A DNA stretch of 64,000 nt, from assembly GCF_015070375.1 (NCBI RefSeq), contig NZ_JADCLL010000006.1:277100-341099 (forward strand), written 5' to 3'. This DNA comes from Nocardioides kribbensis. Its GTDB lineage: Bacteria > Actinomycetota > Actinomycetes > Propionibacteriales > Nocardioidaceae. A program made the translations under genes and the position numbers. The notes under the pieces were generated by a model. It did no database searches, had not been told where the DNA came from, and worked only from the letters and a program-made list of their open reading frames with translations. Below, piece after piece: positions 62,538-64,000 of the stretch (its first letter is position 1; every line of letters starts with the position of its first letter).

Positions 62538-63371
62538 TCAGGCCCCGCGCGGCACCATCGCCAGCTGGCGCGCCTGGGCCACGAGGCGCCCGGAGGAGTC
62601 CCAGACCTCGCAGTCCTCCTCGAACATGCCCCCCGCGAGGTTGCGGGTGGCGTGGCGCACCTTGAGCCAGCCGGGGGCGGGCCGGGCCCGCACGTGGGCG
62701 GTGAGCTCGACGGTGGGGGCCCAGCCCATGAGCCCGAGGTCGAAGGTGACCGGCGGCAGGGCGTCGACGACGAGCAGCAGCGAGAGCGGGTCGGGCTCGC
62801 GGTCGTCGTGCAGGCGGAACCACGCGGCGATCTCCCCGCGGCGGCTCGGCGCACCGACCGCCCAGCCGGCGCTCTCGGGGGCGAAGCGCATGTCGAAGCG
62901 CTCCATCAGCGGCGCCATCGCGCGCACCTCGGGCGGGGCGTCGGTGTTGCGCACGCACTGCTCCAGCGGCGGGAGCTCGGGCTCGACGGCGGTGGTGCGC
63001 ACGTCGTCGGCGGCGCGGGCGAGGTCGCCGAAGGTGGCCAGCGCGGTGATGCGGGTCTGCCCGTCCTGCACGAGGTCGGCGGCGACGGTGGCGACGCGGC
63101 CGCCGTCGCGGCGTACGCCGACCTGGGCCTCGGCCGGCCCCGCGGTCGCGGCGGAGAGGTAGTAGGCGCTGATGACCAGCGGGTCGGGCTTGCCGCGCTC
63201 GGCCAGCTCGGCGCGCACGGCGGTGCCGAGGGTGGCCAGCAGGTAGCCGCCGTTGAGGCCGCCCCCGACCTTCCACCCGGCGGCGAGGTCGGCGGCGTAG
63301 CGCCCCTCGCCCTGCGCCGTGACGGCGGTCTGCGTGTCGAACTCGGAGGTCGGGGGGAGGCCTGCGGTCAT
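62538..63371 (-). CDS. Acyl-CoA thioesterase family protein (TesB-like double hot-dog)
   Basis: A 277-residue protein with two hot-dog halves: the first with YAADLAAGWKVGGGLNGGYLLATLG and VISAYYLSAATAGPAEAQV, the second with APTVELTAHVRARPAPGWLKVRH and DSSGRLVAQARQLAM, as in TesB-like thioesterases. The acyl substrate is unknown. ATG 63371 follows TAGCGT with a 6-nt spacer (leaderless). It is divergent from the DUF202 gene over 63 bp. Confidence 0.88.
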   Translation of the reverse strand: MTAGLPPTSEFDTQTAVTAQGEGRYAADLAAGWKVGGGLNGGYLLATLGTAVRAELAERGKPDPLVISAYYLSAATAGPAEAQVGVRRDGGRVATVAADLVQDGQTRITALATFGDLARAADDVRTTAVEPELPPLEQCVRNTDAPPEVRAMAPLMERFDMRFAPESAGWAVGAPSRRGEIAAWFRLHDDREPDPLSLLLVVDALPPVTFDLGLMGWAPTVELTAHVRARPAPGWLKVRHATRNLAGGMFEEDCEVWDSSGRLVAQARQLAMVPRGA

Positions 63372-63434
63372 GGCCGGACGCTACCGCCCGCCGCCGACCC
63401 TCCCGCGCCCGCGGTCGTGCGGCACGATGGTCGC

Positions 63435-63845
63435 GTGCCCGCGTCCGCCTCCCCCGCTCCCGGCGAGAGCCCCCGTGGGCAGGAGCGCCCGCGCCGCCCC
63501 GCGTGGGTCTACGGCGAGGGCCAGGAGCCCGACCCTCGCTACGTGCTCGCCAACGAGCGCACCTTCCTCGCCTGGGTGCGCACCTCGCTGGCCCTGCTCG
63601 CCGGCGGCGTGGCGCTGTCGTCGCTGGGGGTGCCGGAGCCGACGTGGCTGCGGCTGACCCTCGTCGTGGTGCTGGTGCTGCTCGGCGGGCTGACCACCGC
63701 GGTCGCGCTGGCCCGCTGGGCGCGCGTCGAGCGCGCGATGCGCACCGGCCGCCCCCTGCCCGCCTTCGGCCTGGGCCTGCTGATGACCGCCGCCGTCGTC
63801 GGCGTCTCGCTGCTCCTCGCCGTCGTGGTCCTGCTCAGCGCCTGA
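63435..63845 (+). CDS. DUF202 (YidH-like) small membrane protein
   Basis: A 136-residue protein with the DUF202 signature DPRYVLANERTFLAWVRTSLALLAGGVAL and three membrane segments, the last two separated by RWARVERAMRTGRPLPAF. GTG 63435 is preceded by CACGAT with a 6-nt spacer (leaderless). The family has no settled function. It is the last gene; repeats fill the 155 nt to the window end. Confidence 0.88.
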   Translation: MPASASPAPGESPRGQERPRRPAWVYGEGQEPDPRYVLANERTFLAWVRTSLALLAGGVALSSLGVPEPTWLRLTLVVVLVLLGGLTTAVALARWARVERAMRTGRPLPAFGLGLLMTAAVVGVSLLLAVVVLLSA

Positions 63846-63882
63846 CCCCGCCGTGGCCGAGGAGGCAGCCCCACCCGCCCCC

Positions 63883-64000
63883 GGTGGTTGAGGAGGGAGC
63901 GCCAGCGACCGTCTCGAAACCACCGCCGGTGGTCGAGGAGGCAGCGTCACCCACCCCCGGTGGTTGAGGAGGGAGCGCCAGCGACCGTCTCGAAACCACC
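63883..64000. repeat. Two direct copies of the 42-bp palindromic repeat element
   Basis: Identical 42-bp copies at 63883-63924 and 63959-64000 are separated by 34 nt that contains a further GGTGGTCGAGGAGG-type partial copy. The unit is the same as at 61186. The second copy ends exactly at the window edge, so the array may continue. Confidence 0.85.

Overview
The window is high-GC DNA from an actinobacterium, most likely of the Nocardioides/Propionibacteriales type. The signs are GTG starts, ATGA/GTGA gene overlaps, a mycothiol enzyme (mshB), a sigE/anti-sigma/htrA block, a DapC-DapD-DapE succinylase lysine/diaminopimelate pathway, a DivIVA-type protein and a DUF3117 protein. At least 18 genes have a TANNNT-like -10 box ending 6 or 7 nt before the start codon, the layout of leaderless transcripts. 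No rRNA, tRNA, phage, transposon or CRISPR array was seen. The placement rests on gene content and not on a database search.

Layout. 1-10 kb: a partial exported protein, ilvD, a beta-phosphoglucomutase-like HAD enzyme coupled to a GH65 disaccharide phosphorylase, an Old Yellow Enzyme reductase and pruA. 10-17.5 kb: a wax ester synthase/DGAT-like protein with an altered active-site motif, a cupredoxin-like lipoprotein operon, and an orphan CpaE-like ATPase plus SAF protein pair. 17.5-26.5 kb: a stretch that recalls the Mycobacterium tuberculosis Rv1201-Rv1224 neighbourhood (htrA, anti-sigma, sigE, O-methyltransferase, pepA, DUF3117, DivIVA, LOG protein, dapE). 26.5-40.8 kb: a stress operon (CsbD plus a 39-residue protein), a TetR regulator, ileS under a T-box leader, a MerR/SulP divergent pair, a lipase, dapD and a cell-wall protein.

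40.8-51.6 kb is the most interesting region. It encodes a SagB-type azoline dehydrogenase, a FecCD-type metal-chelate importer (ATPase, two permeases, lipoprotein), a 41-residue peptide with a duplicated ATHS motif, a degenerate ThiF/RRE-like protein, a CocE/NonD-type hydrolase, a YcaO cyclodehydratase and an MFS exporter. The last four genes overlap by 4 bp each. The peptide gene has a perfect 7-1-7 Fur-family box in front of it, and the importer's divergent promoter region carries a 12/15 match to that box. I read this as a metal-regulated, YcaO-modified ribosomal peptide system linked to a metal-chelate importer, possibly a ribosomally made metallophore. That function is inference.

51.8-64 kb: dapC (apparently with a CTG start) and a 7Fe ferredoxin, a GNAT enzyme, a DUF389 protein, a free-standing sulfite-oxidase-type domain, a VanW protein, mshB, a Nudix-RraB-like fusion, an EamA transporter whose C-terminus is built from 27-bp repeats, and a family of 42-bp palindromic repeats at 61.2 and 63.9 kb.
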